Shown here in pieces: positions 1 to 12,200 of a DNA stretch of 64,000 bases. The DNA comes from Tribonema minus (taxonomy: Eukaryota; Sar; Xanthophyceae; Tribonematales; Tribonemataceae): positions 699,596 to 763,595 of the forward strand of contig JAFCMP010000523.1 of the NCBI GenBank assembly GCA_017506865.1, given 5' to 3'. The notes below the pieces were generated by a model. It was given only the letters and a program-made list of their open reading frames with translations. It ran no database searches and had not been told where the DNA came from. Each line of letters begins with the position of its first letter. Within the stretch, counting starts at the first letter, position 1. The position numbers and the translations under genes are program-made.

Positions 1-209
1 CATGAGGGTTAGGGCTAGAGTTAGGGTTTGCATCCCAAACTCACTGTCTATCGGCATGGACCAGAAGCTCAAGCGCCATTCAGCATCTAAATATCTGCAT
101 TACTCGTGCAGGAAAAAGTAGAAGTGCAGAAGCAGATCAATTGTGAACATAACTAGAACTCTTGCCTGGAGTTCAACTGTCGAGGATTGCCAACGGCTTT
201 GTCACTCAC

Positions 210-3200
210 CATGCTCGCAAGCTCCGTCAGGCACGCCCTCACGTCCTGGCTGACCTTGCGCCTGTGGTCGAGCACTGATGGCGTGGGCTCGTTCTCGCTC
301 ACGAGGTCAATGATCTGACACACGCCGCGAGCAGCAGGGCAGCAGTGTAAGAAGCGTGTACCGTGTCGTATAAGCGCTGCTGTCATGTGCATGCTGATTT
401 TTTGTGGTCTTGGTCGTTGTGCAAGAGAAGTCCCCAGATTGTCAACTTCACATGGGCTGCAATGAAGGTCCATGTCTTTGTGAAAAATCGTCGATGTAGC
501 GCAACCACCTCTCCTTTATGGCGTCTGCTCGCGCTTCGAGGCTTCTGAAGTGTGACCAACATGGCTGGTGCCAAGCTCAAAAGTGCTTGTCTGAGTGCTC
601 ACACTGCCTGGAGTACACAAGCAACAAAGGCGATTTGCTCATGCGCACATGCAACAGCACGCACTGTATGAAAAAATGTAAGTGAGTAGCATAAGTGCAA
701 CTGCGTTACGCCAACCTCCGTTTCAAAAGCGTCTTACGACTGCCCGTTCACCGATATAGTCAGTGAACTGACCATGCACCGGCACAACACTACATATATA
801 CCGTATCGGCAATGTTGTTGGCGCCAGTGGGGCTGCCCGGAGCGCTGCCCAGCAGGTGCATGTTGCTGCTGCCCCTGCGCGACAGTATGCGGATGCTGCC
901 GCGCCTGCCAGCGGTGCCCAGTGGCTGCTGCGGCTCCTGATTTGCGGGGTACGCACTCTGCGGAGCGTGCAGCGGCAACACGCTGTGAGGCTGCATCACA
1001 TGTATGCCTCCACCAATGCCTTTGGTGGTATGATTCTAGTAGCAAGCGAGATGCCATCATCTGGGCTTTGTCACGCACCGAGCAAGCATAAAAAATGCGT
1101 GTAGCGGCTATAAGATGACATGGTGCAGGATCGCCATCACGCACTTCAAAGTGATTCAGAACGTACTCGTGCTCAATTCGCATACCACCGATGCTCTGCT
1201 TACCGATGCGGTACACATGGCGCAACAATGCTTGTCAGGTATATTTGAGGGCCTTCCTGCGTTTCATGTCCCTGTGTAATGTCGCACCTGAATGAACTCC
1301 ACGCCGCGCTCCCTGGGCCCATAGTAGATCAGGCGCCCTTGCCTCAGTATCATCACCCTGTTAATCTGCAAGTGGGGGGTTAACGCAGAAGGGAGGGAGC
1401 AGGAATCCGAGGAATCCGGTGGGCATATTGAGCTTTTAAGGCACAGAGAAGGCATTGTGCTGACTGAAATTCAGATGGGACACCTCGAGGGGGGGGGTGA
1501 CTTTTGGGGGACGGGCGCACTTGCAGTTGCGAATACCGTGAAACAAAGGGGTGATGAAGTAATTGATTTTTGTACAGGCGCAACTGGTGAGCGCTGAGGG
1601 TGGTGGCAAAATTCAAGTGCCTGTGCCTCCTGGTAGTCTCCGCGCATACTCATGCACTAGTTTACGAAATATCCATTAAACTCTAATGTATTCTGTAGCA
1701 TTCAAGACTGCAAGGGGTTGCCGCCAAGATGCTCAATAGGTGGACAGAAGATGTTCTGCAGTACTATGCTGGTCGCTTTCTAATTGGCTGAACATCGCCG
1801 GTGCCCAGCCAGCCTGTTGCTGAGTAATGTGACAGCACTTCAAAAACTTCTTGTACAGATCATTCCGCTCCTGCGCGCGCAGAACCGCCGCGATGCACCG
1901 CACACCGTGCTCTCCTAAAACAACGCACCTCGAGCAACCGCAACTCAGCACTGACCATCTCGAAGACCTCCGGGCGCGGCTGGTGAATGGTGAGCACAAT
2001 CGCGCGCCCGCCGCCCTGTGCAATGTCCTGGAGCACTGCCATCAGACGCAGCGATGCAGACGCATCCAGACCGGAAGTGGGCTCGTCCAAGAACAGAATG
2101 CTGGGCTCGTTGAGGAGCTCCACCGCCACCGCCAGGCGGCGCATCTGGCCGCCGCTGATCTTGCCGGTGACGCAGTCCGCGCAGGATGAGAGGTCGCAGT
2201 CCCTGCAGTAGTCAATGGCAGGTGAGTCAATGAGTGAGTGAGTCAGCGAGTATGACCTGAGCTTGCCCTGTGGTTGATGCTGGGTGAGTCAAAGAGTGAA
2301 TGAGTCAGCGAGTAAGTCCTGATTTTGCCAGTGACGCAGTCCACGCAGGACGAGAGATCGCAGTCCCTGTCGTAGTTGATGCTGAGTGAAATACAGAGTG
2401 AGTGAGTCAGCGAGTAAGGCATGATTCTGCCAGTGACGCAGTCCCGGGCAGGATGAGAGGTCGCAGTCCCTGTCGTTGCTGATGCCGAGTGAGTTACAGA
2501 GTGAGTGAGTCAGCGAGTACGACCTGAGCTTGCCCTGTGGTTGATGCTGGGTGAGTCAAAGAGTGAGTGAGTCAGCGAGTAAGTCCTGATTTTGCCAGTG
2601 ACGCAGTCCCGCGCAGGATGAGAGGTCGCAGTCCCTGTCGTAGTTGATGCCGAGTGAAATGCAGAGTGAGTGAGGCAGCGAGTAAGGCATGATTCTGCCA
2701 GTGACGCAGTCCCGCAGGATGAGAGGTCACAGTCCCTGTCGTAGGTGACGCCAAGTGAGTCAGGAAGTGAGTGAGTCAGGAAGTCACACGTGGTGTGTTG
2801 CCCATTACACAGTCTGTGCAAGATGAGAGGTTGCAGTTTCTGTGGTAGTCGATGCCGAGTGAGTCAGGGAGTGAGTAGGACTGGATTCAGTTGTCACAGA
2901 CTCTGACAAAACGTCGTCTTTCCCGGGGGGAGCATCACATGGGGAGCATACGTGGGTGAGTCATTGAGTAAGTGAGTGGGTCAGTGAGTAATGTGTGCTT
3001 TGCTGCACCAGCGCTGCATGAGGCCCGCCGTGCACTCTGCGCAACATGGTAGATTTCACAGAGTCATGTATTGCGAGCAACAACTCAGCGCTGATCGTCA
3101 TGATTGTTGTCTCGCCTCAAATTAAGAACCAAAAGTAAGCAGTTGGAAGTACTGCATGTGCAGCATATTGGCATAGTCTGGTACATAATGCAATCCAAGC

Positions 3201-6200
3201 CCATGCTAATCTGTGACAATTTGACCAACACAAATTGCAGTTTTGTTAAAACATTTATAAACTTTCAAGAGACATCAAAGCAAACTTGACAATCCTGCTG
3301 GGGCAGCCATTTCGGTCCTTGAAAGAGTGTACCGTTCGCGAGCGGGGGTGATGAAAAAAATGCACTCTGTGGTCCTGAACCCCTTCCCGTCAGTCTTGTC
3401 AAGCACAGCGTACCTGATGACTGTGGAGACGCAGTTGATTTGCTCTTCAAATGTGGTGTCCTTGGGGAGCCGCAGCAGTGCAGAGTAGCACAGGTTCTCA
3501 AACACCGTCAGGCTCTGAGAACGGACAACAGGCAGGACGTGCATGTGAGGCTTCCACTCTTCAAACCAGCACATTCAGACAATGCGCTAGTAGGATGATA
3601 GTGCATGCAGCATATCACACATGATAGTGCACACCACTGATTCACTATATATGGAGACCGTGGCCCCATGTGGCGTGAGTCTAGACTGGGAAGCATGTGC
3701 CACTGACATGCAGGTACACCTGCACATTTGCGAGTATGTTCAATACTCACATGGGCATATTCCCTGCGGCTGACAACATGGCCTGCCTAGCCTGCACCAA
3801 TATTACGAGCGGTGCCCATATGGCTGCGTCAACTAGTGACCTAGTGCCCTACTATGCGCCATGCGTAGGGAACGTGTTGCCGTGAATTTGTGGGTGCTTA
3901 TAGCAGGTCAGTGAGCGCTCAACTGCGCCCCCCATCATTGACAGGTAACAAGAGCGGGGTGGTGGTGACTAGTTAGGGTTTAGCTGGATGCCATTACCCA
4001 AATGCACTCCTACCCCTCACCAACTTGCAGTTTTGATGTTGCCAGTGAGAGCTTCAGTAGGCAGGGAAACCTCTTTTAATGACTGCCACTCCATTTCATG
4101 ACATGACCATGATGGTTACCAGCACATGCGTTTAATTCAAGGCATCGCGTTGCAAGTCAATCGGGCCGGCTGCTAGACCAGTCTGATGCCAAATCACCGC
4201 AGCTGACATGTGCACTGACTCACATTCAAGTTGGCATGCTGTTGTGGGGGGTGTGGGGGTTAGGGTTCTGGTTTATGGTTCCAGGGTTAGGGGTAGGGTT
4301 AGGTTTAGGATTAGGGTAAGGTGGTAATGCGTGCACCAATCTGAGCCATATACAGAACTTTATGCTACATGCACGCGCGCGCTTTGGATGCGAAGTGCGC
4401 AAGTACATAGTACACGCTTGAGTAACAGGATAACTGCACAGCACAGGGCTGCCAGGCACTCACCGTGATGCAGGGGACGAGGAACTGCCTGACGTAACCG
4501 CTGTGCCGCACGTAGGCGGACCTCACTTTGTCCAGCGACTGGCTGCCGACCTGCGCAGACATAGTTGAAGTTTCAGAATAACATGAACTTGACGTCAATG
4601 CCCGCTGGCTGTGGTGCCATTTTCCTACTGTTCACACAGCATCAGCAAAAGTTCATTACCTTGAGGTCTCCACCCGCTGTGGCGCATTGCGGCTTGTGAA
4701 TCTGAGTCCCGGTTCACTTACAGCTTACACAAATGGCCACACCTGCGCAGACATGTTGTGAGGTCACTGCTCTGATTGAACGCATGAAACAGCAAGCAAT
4801 GGTGCCAGTACATGCGCGCAGCGTGCAGGCAGCTGTTGCGCGCAGGTGCAGCACACTTTCAGCTGAATTTCACGGCGCAATATTTGCACACGAAGCACAT
4901 GACATTGCAATATCCCTGGCCTCGTTGCTGCAGGGGGAAAACGCCCACAACAGGAGACAACCCGCAATTTCTGTGAACCTGCCTGCTGTTTGAAAAACGC
5001 CACACTCATACCTTTGTTGACGGCCAACAATCATAGAAACTTGCTTCACCTTGAGGGGTCAACTTCATCTTCAAGTATCTGTAAAGTATGCATACCTGTA
5101 TGCTGCCTGAAAACACGCCGTGCTCACGCCTCCCCGTCAGCAGCTCCAGCAGTGTTGTCTGTCGAGCACAGCGCAATGCAGAGAAACCTTGAGAAGCTAG
5201 TAGAAGTAAATAACATGGTATCGGGCGGACACAGTCATTGACCCAGGGTGTCTGCACTTTAGCAGTGCATACCGTAACAAGGGAATAGTGCTAGACACAA
5301 GTGTGCGCGCGCCCACAGCGAGCTCGTACCTGACAGGCAAAACAAATGCCTCGAACACGGACGGCTATGCTGCTGGGGTGGGGGAGGACGCGAAGGTCAA
5401 GCACCACACCGGCACCTTGACGTCATCTTGGGCTTTTGTGCCATTCGTGCAGGAGTCGTACGGACGGCTGGGCAAGCAGACAAGCCTTTTTGTTAAGGAG
5501 TTGGCAATGCACTCAGCACTGTGCTCAGGGGGGGGGAAGGCAGATGTGTTACGCAAGGCCGGGTTAGCTAAGCGTCAGATCCTCATTGAGCTGAGCATAT
5601 CGCTGGCGCGGGAGTTGGCGGAGCGCGTCATGGCGTACACACGTGGAGCGCGAATGCTGGGCTGTGTTGCGGCGCCGGTATCCAAGCTCCTAGGGCACAG
5701 CGCAGACTAGGCTGCTGCGTTGACGCAAGCTTTTCGATTGCATAGGCAACCCGGCCTCCCTTGGGCCTTTATAAATACAAGTCCATACGTACATAATTGA
5801 CTGCCACTTGGAATTGTGCAAGCATATGTCACAATGATTTGCATTTTTGCCCGGCGTGCACATACTTTTTGAAGCAGGAAGTGTGACAACGTCTTACTGG
5901 CTAACAACTAATGCAGAATGCCATTTATAACGCACGGCATGTGCATCGTACGCAGTATGTGCAAGGTAACAATTGCAAAAAAATTTCTGACACGCTTCCA
6001 AGTACGAAAACGAATCAAAAGACCGTATACTATGTCAGCCCTCTGAAGCTACCATGTGCTATGATTTGTGCTCGTTTTGCAAAGTACGTCATCAGGCAGG
6101 AAGTCGCAGGAAGTCGCATCACTTCTGTGGAATGTTGCTCTCGGCTGCTCCCCCCCCCCCCCCTCCCCCCCACCATTCAGCCTGCATACTGCATGCATCA

Positions 6201-9200
6201 AATGCCTTTTAAGGCGTGCAGACTTCATGCACACAAAGCAGAAGTCACCTTGCCAGAGCCACTGGGCCCCATGATGGCGCTGATTTCACCAGGCAAAAAG
6301 CAGCCGCTGACACCATCCAGCAGGGGCTTGCTGCTAGGCACATCTGTAAGTGCGCACAAGAAGGCCAGTCAGTGTTTTGCTGCAAGCCGTGCTGTGTGGC
6401 ATGTTGTGGTTTTTGGACCTCAGGACCTATGCGCTTGCAGTCATTGCCGGCAATTGTAATTCCAAACAGTGTGATCCACTTCATTTCTCGCTGAAGCGCG
6501 GAGTCCGATGGCTTATTATAGCATGTCTTGTTTACAAATTTTTTTGGCAAAATATCGATACGAGTTGTCTGTTTTATTTTCCAATGCAGTGCCGTCTTGG
6601 CAATGTGCAGGGTGCGAAGGGTCACTATTCCAAATGCAGCGCCATGTTGGCAATGTGCAGGGTGCGAAGGGTCATTACAAAGCCTGCCTGCACTGAGTGC
6701 ACTCTAGAGAAGGGGCCACACCCCGAAACATTGTTGATGCATGCCTGAAGTCGAAGTTCGTCATCACCTCAACCAAACTTTCCTATTTCTGACGCGGTGT
6801 AACAAGCGTGATGAACATACACACATGCTGCAACTCCCAGCGCTTGCGATACACTCTCTGTCGTATCGCGTCGCTGTGCGCGCAAGCGCAACTTCAAGAG
6901 GTGACGCTGAACCTGCTGGTGTGGCAGCTCACGCAGAGACCAAAGTTGCATTGCTACTGCATCGTGATGCTGATGAATCTGCATTGTGATGCTGATGAAC
7001 CCGCTGTCCTGTGTCCGCTGAGCTGCCAGTCTCTAAACTGAGGATGAGCTGTGAAATCTGCGCGCACTGTGCGTTTCATGTGGCCAGTTGGGCACTGCTT
7101 TCATGGACATACGCAGGTCAGACCCTGTGAAAATTCACGAACACGAACATACATGCATGTATGATGTATGACGTACACTGCCGGGGGTCAATTACACGCC
7201 GCGCCCCGATTTCCCCCCAACCACCCCGCCCAAACAACCACACATCTGCATCTCCACCACCTGCTGAGAATCCGTTGGTATGTGCTCATGCACACAAGTG
7301 CTTACGCAGTGTAATCGACGTAACACATGCATATCGTCACTTCAAGTTGAACCAGTGTACCTCCGTTGCTGCCGGGCTCTGGATCGGGCCAGTAGTGTAT
7401 GTCGCTGAACGCCAGGCACATGCTGTTGGTGCTGCCACCAGGGGGCTTTGCCGTGGTGTTGAACATGGATCCCCAGACCTTGGCATCCTGCTTCTCCATT
7501 ATGGCAAGTCGGAAGCGCCGGCCACGGGAGATCTGCATGCCACGCATGCCATAACGGCCACAACGAAAAATGTCGATTTATCAGATGCTAAAAGTGGGCA
7601 CGCGTTCACTGCCAGAGTCAGCCAAATTACGTTGCTTTTCAGATTATCTTCCATGTGTTTAGCGCAAAACAAAACAACTGGGCCATCTTCTGAACTGCAG
7701 AGCTTGGACTGTGCAAACTCATCACCAGCCTGAGAGTCAGCCGATGACGTTATCTTCCCCATCTTGATTTTTGCGTGGCGCGTGAGTCCACTGATCTGAA
7801 ATACAGAAATTGAACTGCAAAAAGGGAATGTGCTCACTGGCAGCATGCCGCTCCGCGGTGGCCAGCCTTATGAACAGGCGGCTGCAATCAAGATCAAACC
7901 CAATCTACATTCATGCGGCAACGTGCTTAGATCTGCAAGTGTTGCGTTGAAGTCTTCCCCGTAACTTTCGTTACGAGTAGATGCTCTCAAAATAATTCTC
8001 TCTTTTTTTTTAAATCATTGGCTGTGAATCTTGAAATATTTGATGCAGTTCAAGCTTCACATGCTGAGCATGCTCCAAATCACACGGCCACCAGCTGCTG
8101 CCATTTGATTGGCCACCCGGGGGGGGAAGGGGGGGGGAGGTGCAGCTATATGTCACCAGCTGTAAATTAGTGAATTGCTGAATGTCATGGCAAGGCGATC
8201 GGTGATGCATGCTCCCACACCAGCCATTGTGACTACACAAATACTGGCCTCAGTCAACGTCCTTGTCCCCCCCGAGGTTCATCATCTCTAAAGTGCCTCT
8301 CAAGAAAGCCCCTGCAAGACGAGCGCCGAAAATTGTGCAGCTCCAGCACCTTATATGTGAGCACTTTGCAGTCGCAGAGTGGATGCTCAAATCTGCAGGT
8401 GCACAATTTGTTGAAGTTCAAGAGCTTGCTCACCACTCTGGCGCTGACGCAGAAGGCCGCAGTGAGCACTGCCACGGTGGTCCACACCAGCCAGCGGAAC
8501 GACTGCAAGTCGCGCTGCTTGCGCACGCTGTTCGTGGCGCCCTCGCTGGCGCGCCTGCAGTGGCAGCAGGCATGCACGCAAAGTAAAGATCAGTGCAAGT
8601 ACTGGCTAGCATGTGCACTTGAAGTTGCAGTTTGGCCGTGCTTTCAGCCCTCACGACCATGCTGCCATCGAAATCCAGAGACTTTGATTTCGGCACGCAA
8701 AGCCCACGTTTCAGCCTTGCGGCCATAATTCTTCCTGGACGCAAATGTGTATGCATACATGGTGGTGCAGTTTGACAAAGGTTTACGCCGTCGGCTACTT
8801 TCGACCGGTGCTACATACATAGCTGTACAACCGATTGTACTGGTTGGACTGCGGCTCTATGGATATCAACATGATCAACAACACAAGCTTGCGAATTGCG
8901 CTGACATGACAGCAATGCTCAGTATGTGAGAGCACACACCTGACCACCCAGGGGCACGTGGGGTTGCAGTTGACCCCGTTGCAGGTGTCGCGCAGGAACG
9001 TCACCGCGCCTGCAATCTTGCTCTGAGCGCTGCCCTCGAACCAAGTGGACAGCGCCGCCTTGAGCGTGACGTTGTTGGCTTTCACCTGCACACATTGAGG
9101 CTCCGGCGGTCCAATGTCAGTGCTGTGATTTAAACCTCCATTCCACCTGTCTCAGGGCGTCGGTGCCTTTCATACGTACTTTTACATAATATAGACATCA

Positions 9201-12200
9201 TAGATAGGTGCCGCTGTCTTTCTCACAGAATGAGAACGAGCACCCCGCAGTCAGTTGCCATTGACGTTGCCTCATGTGATCACTCACACCATGCTCATAA
9301 CGGTAGAGCGTTTTGCCTGCCTGTAGAGCACACCATCACGCTACACCCTTCTGTAGAGTGAGCATGTCAATTTGATCATACGTTTGAAGAGCATAGTCAT
9401 GTGTCCCGGCCCTTTCCTAGGACAGCTGCGGCGCCTGCCTCTGAACCGCGCGTCCCTGAACTATTGGGTGCAAAATCAAATGGCACCTGCACACGCGTTC
9501 TCACCTTTCCCCAGGAAGCAGGCGCCATGGCCAAGTCAACAGCAATGCCCGCCTGAGCGTTGGTAACGCTCTGCACCATGGACACGGGGTAGGTAGGTAT
9601 GCGCTGCTGCTCGGGCTCGTGCGCGTGCGCCCACTCGCATGCGTAGGACACGCTCGCAGTGCTGCAGCACGCGATCAGTAGCAGCATAGAGTGCACGCGT
9701 GACTTGAAGTGAGCAAGTGCTGTTTTAATTTCAGCAAAGGCCAGCATGGTGAAACGACAGGCTATTTTCAAAGTGTACACGGGCAACGAAAAGTGAGCAA
9801 ATGCTTTTTTCATTCCAGCAAGGTTTAAGGACCAGCATGATGAGTCACATGCTATTTGCACATAAGAAAGAAAGATATAATGGCAAGTTGGCAGGTGCAG
9901 GTGCAGGCTGCTCGTCAGATGCGCACTGACCGGCTTGCACGCCTGACGGTGCTGCAACAGTTGGCCACACAACAGCCAGCCCACTCATGACCATTTCAGC
10001 GCCACCTGAAGCTCCCATGTGGTCATCGTTCAACCTGACACCGTTCGGGAGCAGAGTGCGGTCAAAGTACCTCAACAAGCCTGAGCCGGCGCTTTCAATG
10101 CCAACAGGCGTGGGCTCCGGTAGCGGGCCTTACCTCTTCAAGTTGTCGCCTGCGGTGCCCTCGCGCTGCGGCGGCAGCGCGACGCACCCCGCAAAGTCAG
10201 GTACCGCCGCGGGCATGACCACATGGCTGCAATGACAGCAGAGAGGGCAGCATGAGCTGAGCACTGAGGTGGTGAGACCGTAACCTTACTCCTCACTTCA
10301 AGCCCATGCCAGAGTGCAACAACAGTTCAAGAAGAGCATGATAGAAGTGCTCTCAGCAAACAGACAGGCTTGGTGAGCGGAAGTTAAACACGGATTCTGC
10401 AAGGCCAGGCATCATGGCGGGCTGCACAGGGCTGCGGTGCACAGCAGATAACCATGAGCCCGCTTATGGAATACTTAAATCCATACTTCTATAATGATTT
10501 TGTCGACATGGCCTTCGTCACGGGGTCTCCACTGGTGTGAGTGGCATGCATGCCATATACCTGAAGTACTCGCAATCCACATCGTGTCATCCACGCATCA
10601 CTTTCAAATTTTGGACCAGCACAAGGCTGAGGGTTAGGGTTAGGGTTCAGGACGTGACGCCTGTTTAGCGGTTGTCTAACGTCAAGTTTCAGTGCCCGTG
10701 CGAGTTCATGCACCGCCTGCCTGCTTGCATTCAGTGCCATTATGTGAAGCGCCTGTTCACTACCCATTGGGCCCAGACACATCTACAGGTCAAATGGAAC
10801 AGTGGTCGCGTAGGCTCTACATTTGACTCGCCTGCAGCGGTGCAAGGAGAGACGCTACAGTGCTCAGCAACGTGCGCACAATGTTTGCTGAAGTGCTTGG
10901 TTTTGTTGTTCCTGTACCTGAAGCAGCTGGGCATGAAGAAAGAGGCCCTGCCGCCCGTTGCTGCAACGACGAGCGCGTGATAGCTGCGCTGCACGTCGTG
11001 AGCCATGCTGCCGCCAAATGTGCCTGGGGCATGACACATGCAGAGTCAGAATCAGAGTCAATGTCGCATTTGTCAGTGATCGGCTGTACAATCGGGACGC
11101 TGCTAGGACGACTGTGCTTGACAATGACCCCGGAGTGCAAGCAGCGGCAAGCTTTGAAGCGTGCGTGAAGAATTTGCAGGGGTATGAGCATGCTTGAAGA
11201 TTGTCAACAAAGCGTGATTGCAGTCGCACTCTGACAGAGCAGTTGCAGGCCTTGCCACGAAGCGCCTGGATTCCATATACTTCGAAGTACGTATGGACTT
11301 GTATTTATAAAGGCCCAAGGGAGGCCGGGTTGCCTATGCAATCGAAAAGCTTGCGTCCACGCAGCAGCCTAATCTGCGCTGTGCCCTAGGAGCTTGGATA
11401 CCGGCGCCGCAACACAGCCCAGCATTCGCGCTCCACGTGTGTACGCCATGACGCGCTCCGCCAACTCCCGCGCCAGCGATATGCTCAGCTCAATGAGGAT
11501 CTGACGCTTAGCTAACCCGGCCTTGCGTAACACATCTGCCTTCCTCCCCCCTGAGCACAGTGCTGAGTGCATTGCCAACTCCTTAACAAAAAGGCTTGTC
11601 TGCTTGCCCAGCCGTCCGTACGACTCCTGCACGAATGGCACAAAAGCCCAAGATGACGTCAAGGTGCCGGTGTGGTGCTTGACCTTCGCGTCCTCCCCCA
11701 CCCCAGCAGCATAGCCGTCCGTGTTCGAGGCATTTGTTTTGCCTGTCAGGTACGAGCTCGCTGTGGGCGCGCGCACACTTGTGTCTAGCACTATTCCCTT
11801 GTTACGGTATGCACTGCTAAAGTGCAGACACCCTGGGTCAATGACTGTGTCCGCCCGATACCCCGGTACCTTGAAGACGCTAGCGTCCTCATTGCGGACA
11901 ATAGAGACATGGTGCTGTCTCAAGATGCGCTGCAGGCACCGCTTTTGGGCAGTGTGTGTCGCGTTGTGCCCCCGTATGTGCTGGCTGGGGCAGCTGATCG
12001 CATGCGTGGAGGTGGGGCTCACATCACTGCACCGCCATGGGCACACCTCGCCCTGTATGCCCCACCCGTCTATGAAGATCGCAATCAAAATCATCGTGGC
12101 TGCTGCCATACTGGACATGGGCGCCGCACCCGGGCGGTCATTGGCAGTGGGTGGCACGCTCATCCACGCCATTGCCCCGGACGCACGCTGGCTGCGCAGC

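Noticed and set aside
1-40. Telomere-like repeats at the left edge as a chromosome end
   Set aside because: The tract is short and degenerate, and similar tracts occur inside introns; a gene continues across the edge.
2200-2870. Regular repeats that might be a CRISPR array
   Set aside because: Units are unequal, have no unique spacers and are copies of an exon edge in a eukaryotic intron.
7532-8434. Two separate genes, an esterase with a membrane anchor followed by an ABCG gene
   Set aside because: Not excluded, but disfavoured: no stop follows the membrane segment before a good donor (AGAGTG|GTGAGC), the phase re-enters at 7532, and the topology fits one protein.
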